DNA of 8,125 nucleotides from the NCBI GenBank assembly GCA_947175655.1, contig CAMWNQ010000076.1:1-8125 (forward strand), read 5' to 3'. The position numbers and the translations under genes are program-made. The notes below the pieces were generated by a model. That model was not told the origin of the DNA. It searched no databases and saw only the letters and a program-made list of their open reading frames with translations. This DNA is from an uncultured Clostridia bacterium (GTDB lineage: Bacteria > Bacillota > Clostridia > Oscillospirales > Ruminococcaceae). Below, piece after piece: positions 6,801-8,125 of the stretch (positions are counted from its first letter, which is position 1; each line of letters starts with the position of its first letter).

Positions 6801-7256
6801 TATCTCCTGTGTATTTATTTCGGATTCCGGTGTTATTGTTATGATGCTTTCCATAAGTACATCAGGAGGAATAACTGACTGCATTACTGATTCAATTCCA
6901 GCACATATTATTGAACACTCATTATGTATAGCTTTTGTAAGTGCTGATATTCTCTGCTGTTCATAATCTGCTGATGCACTTTCAGAATATGTCAGTAAGA
7001 TTTCTTTTGATGGAAACAATACTGCTGTTTCCGATTCAGCCATTTCGTTTATATCATCACAGAGTTTTTTTGCTGATGCCTCACTTCCTGTTATGACAAG
7101 TGAAATTTTATCGGCAGGGGAATGTGAATATATAAGCTGTGCCTTGTGAATATGTGAAAGACCTGTTACAGAAACAGGTGAAATTTCTTTTTTTAAAGTC
7201 TCCTGAAGAACTTCCGAACTTTTTAACTCATTAAAAAATTGCTGAAAAATTTTCAA
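3810..7256 (-). CDS. mfd: Transcription-repair coupling factor Mfd
   Basis: Mfd removes RNA polymerase stalled at DNA damage and recruits UvrA for nucleotide excision repair. The 1148 residues match the family's usual length. The N-terminal third is the UvrB-like region (for example GAGQFSLRGSILDIFP at 169-184). A lysine-rich stretch (470-476) precedes the RNA-polymerase interaction domain of CarD type (about 486-545, with DLIVHSDYGIGRFIGI). The RecG-like translocase follows: Walker A GDVGFGKT at 639-646, DEEQ at 740-743, SAT at 766-768 and the arginine-finger motif QLRGRVGR at 909-916. LGGRQHGQMEAVGYDMY (970-986) leads into the C-terminal TRCF domain (about 1005-1100), which restrains activity and covers the UvrA surface. 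No key motif is missing. The start codon is TTG, supported by AAAGGAG (7266-7272) eight bases upstream and in phase with the normal N-terminus. It lies 43 bp after pth, probably in one transcript. Confidence 0.98.
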   Translation of the reverse strand: MKIFQQFFNELKSSEVLQETLKKEISPVSVTGLSHIHKAQLIYSHSPADKISLVITGSEASAKKLCDDINEMAESETAVLFPSKEILLTYSESASADYEQQRISALTKAIHNECSIICAGIESVMQSVIPPDVLMESIITITPESEINTQEICHTLASCGYQNCDMVEGAGQFSLRGSILDIFPVQSSMPIRIELWGDVIDSMSYFETDSQRRTEPVEKLEISPASEIIYDRNSLIEKISSLMKSVRSKNAEKVKENLENDIIRLESGENLANIQKYYPLIYDKIFTIFDYIDKNIFISEYSEILEISSSVILQHNEDVKILLEEGQLCKGLDGYYMELPQIQNIMEKYNQIYLQNFMQGNDRIGYKKIISFECLQTAVWSGEMRQLFDDLDNYCSGKYRIILAIGSEKTLPIVKSDIESEGIKCEILKADSEISEGTVYITPKCFSAGFEYLENKTVLITQGKALNSVKKKKRKKSAEEIRSLADIAEGDLIVHSDYGIGRFIGIRKMEFDDVVKDYITIQYAGKDKLYIPVTQLDMVSKYIGPRDDSGVKLNKISSNDWQKTRNKVKKSVRDMADELIALYAKREQAKGFAFFKDDEIQYDFEKRFPYAETDDQLRTIEEIKADMECIRPMDRLLCGDVGFGKTEVAFRACMKCVLGGKQCAILVPTTVLAWQHYQTALRRFEGFPVTIELLSRYRTAKQQNEILAKLKKGEIDILIGTHKIIQKSVIFKDLGLAVIDEEQRFGVAHKEKFKKTFTGIDVLTLSATPIPRTLNMAMSGIRDMSVIEEPPQDRHPVQTYVIEYNEGVIAQAISRELKRGGQVYYIHNRVETIEICAGKLAKMFPNARIAFAHGQMEEEKMSDIWRSLVEHEIDILVCTTIIETGVDVPNVNTLIIENSDRFGLSQLYQLRGRVGRSNRRAYAFFTFQKDKILSEVAVKRLNAMREFTQFGSGFRIALRDLEIRGAGSILGGRQHGQMEAVGYDMYLKLLSEAVAEAKGETPEKIVNCKVDIQIDAHIPDKYISSLNQRISVYKKIMMIENNNDKTDLIDELIDRYGDVPKSVVGLIDISLLRNKASSLGISEIVQRNGQMYFYVETLDMNQITALSETYKGKVTFNSINKPYVSVKIDSKTKPFDMMQKVVNLIYIR

Positions 7257-7299
7257 TTCTGATTCTCCTTTCTTTTATAAATATATACTATTCTGATTT

Positions 7300-7917
7300 T
7301 TAATTGAATTTATTCATAGCTTCATCTGTTTTTTCGTTTATCATCAGTTTTACTGCTTCTTCAGCATTATTTATGGCAATCTGAAGTTTCTGCATAGCAT
7401 TTGGTGAAAACTTTCCGAGAACCCAATCTGCAAGATTATAGTCTGGATGAGGTTTTTTTCCGACACCTATTTTTATCCTTAAAAATTCATCTGTGCCGGT
7501 AAGGTCAATAATACTTCTTATACCGTTATGACCGCCGTGAGAACCTTTTCTTCTTATTCTCATTTTTGAGGGTTCGAGTGATATATCATCATAGATAACT
7601 ATAAGATTAGAGGTATCAAGTTTATAGAAATTCAGAGCTTCTGTTATAGATTCTCCGCTGTTGTTCATATATGTAGTAGGTTTTAATAAAAGACATCTTT
7701 TTCCAGCTATATTGACATCAGCATAAAGACCCTTGAATTTCATTTTGTCAATTTTTACACCTGCATTTTCAGCGATTTTATCTATTGTTATAAATCCTGC
7801 ATTATGTCTTGTGTTTTCATACTGTAATCCCGGGTTTCCGAGACCTGCTATTATATATTCAATCTTTCCGCCTGATGACTGTGACGAAATTTTAGCGAAT
7901 GCATCAAAAATACTCAT
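7300..7917 (-). CDS. pth: Peptidyl-tRNA hydrolase
   Basis: Pth releases peptides from peptidyl-tRNAs that drop off ribosomes, recycling tRNA in the cytoplasm. This 205-residue protein keeps all family landmarks: GLGNPG with N28, the catalytic histidine in NTRHNAGF (H38), TYMNNSGE with N85, the YDD site with D110, and GGHNGIRSI with H130 and N131, corresponding to E. coli N10, H20, N68, D93, H113 and N114. The core starts at about residue 19 (IEYIIAGLGNPG). Residues 1-18 (MSIFDAFAKI and a serine-glycine linker) are an N-terminal extension that looks like an amphipathic helix. The start is supported by GGAGAG (7925-7930), seven bases from the ATG. It is the first gene of a likely pth-mfd operon, an order common in Firmicutes. 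Confidence 0.97.
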   Translation of the reverse strand: MSIFDAFAKISSQSSGGKIEYIIAGLGNPGLQYENTRHNAGFITIDKIAENAGVKIDKMKFKGLYADVNIAGKRCLLLKPTTYMNNSGESITEALNFYKLDTSNLIVIYDDISLEPSKMRIRRKGSHGGHNGIRSIIDLTGTDEFLRIKIGVGKKPHPDYNLADWVLGKFSPNAMQKLQIAINNAEEAVKLMINEKTDEAMNKFN

Positions 7918-7956
7918 AATTAAACTCTCCTATTTATTTTTTATTTCTGAAATATT

Positions 7957-7985
7957 ATTATATCATAATACATTATTTTATGCAA
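7957..7985 (-). promoter_or_regulatory. Promoter of the pth-mfd operon
   Basis: On the minus strand TATAAT (7957-7962) is preceded by TGA, making a full extended -10 (TGnTATAAT). The -35 at 17 bases, TTGCAT (7980-7985), matches only the first three consensus bases, as is usual when an extended -10 compensates. The predicted start is near 7950, with a leader of about 33 nt. Confidence 0.7.
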
Positions 7986-8041
7986 TGATTAACTTTCGAC
8001 ACGTTATATTTTAAATTTCGGCATAATCACCAAAAAACTCG

Positions 8042-8056
8042 TTTTTTTTTTTTTTT
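8042..8056 (+). repeat. Homopolymer run of 15 T
   Basis: Fifteen consecutive T residues lie between the pth promoter and the start of the right-edge gene, followed by runs of seven T (8080-8086) and six G (8092-8097). Such tracts are prone to slippage in replication and to sequencing error. Confidence 0.8.
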
Positions 8057-8104
8057 GTAATTTATGAAATGGGTTTAAATTTTTTTGAAAAGGGGGGATT
8101 TTTA

Positions 8105-8125
8105 TTGAAAATTGGAAATTTGTAT
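8105..8125 (+). CDS. Start of a rightward gene, cut by the window edge; possibly tRNA-dihydrouridine synthase
   Basis: A TTG codon at 8105 is preceded by AAAAGGGGGGA (8088-8098), an AGGNGG-type ribosome binding site at six-base spacing. The seven readable codons give (M)KIGNLY. The opening MKIGN followed by a hydrophobic residue is typical of DusB-type tRNA-dihydrouridine synthases, which modify uridines in the tRNA D-loop, but seven residues cannot prove this. No convincing promoter is seen upstream in the window. Confidence 0.35.

Noticed and set aside
7733..8014. Plus-strand open frame over the pth N-terminus and its promoter
   Set aside because: It is antisense to the conserved pth catalytic region and crosses the pth promoter, and it has no credible start.
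7996..8027. Possible plus-strand promoter (TCGACA with CATAAT) for the right-edge gene
   Set aside because: The spacing is 20 bases and both boxes are imperfect, which is expected by chance in AT-rich DNA.
1..8125. CRISPR arrays, insertion sequences, tRNA and rRNA genes
   Set aside because: I saw no regularly spaced repeats, no transposase or integrase motifs and no RNA-gene-like cloverleaf or conserved rRNA blocks.

Overview
The window is AT-rich chromosomal DNA from what looks like a low-GC anaerobic Firmicute of the Clostridia, most like Ruminococcus and its relatives. This placement is inferred from base composition, Gram-positive style ribosome binding sites (AAAGGAG, GGAGA), sigma-A type promoters with extended -10 boxes, Gram-positive lipoproteins and the pth-mfd gene order. 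I see no mobile element, CRISPR array, tRNA or rRNA.

Layout, left to right. (1) 29-874 (+) encodes an unrecognised protein with two membrane helices and a helical, TPR-like cytoplasmic part. It ends at a hairpin terminator (879-908) shared with the convergent unit to its right. (2) 921-2277 (-) is a two-gene unit: a LysR-family regulator followed 13 bp later by a small lipoprotein with a calcium-loop-like motif. (3) Divergent from lysR, 2396-2665 (+) encodes an 89-residue PQ-loop protein of SemiSWEET type. The two divergent promoters physically overlap and share an 18-bp palindrome. (4) 2666-2934 has no protein gene that I accept. It holds a near-consensus promoter (2776-2804), a 5' hairpin beginning exactly at the predicted start site, a CU-rich linker containing an anti-Shine-Dalgarno sequence, and a strong terminator (2895-2923). 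Together these look like an undescribed small RNA of about 113 nt. (5) 2935-3724 (-) has its own promoter and encodes a 32-residue small ORF whose end overlaps the start of a lipoprotein with a probable beta-sandwich, possibly carbohydrate-binding, domain. (6) 3810-7917 (-) is the housekeeping pair pth (peptidyl-tRNA hydrolase) and mfd (transcription-repair coupling factor), with a promoter upstream of pth. (7) The right edge (7986-8125) holds a 15-base T run and the first codons of a rightward gene with a TTG start, possibly dusB.

How the parts may work together: pth and mfd are core translation and repair functions. The lysR, lipoprotein and SemiSWEET genes form a plausible small sugar-uptake or sensing locus under LysR control (inference). 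The candidate small RNA matches the Shine-Dalgarno region of mfd over 13 nt, more than expected from the SD core alone, although its CUCCUUU core could pair with many ribosome binding sites. The most promising undescribed elements are this small RNA, the overlapping lysR/SemiSWEET control region and the 32-residue small ORF.
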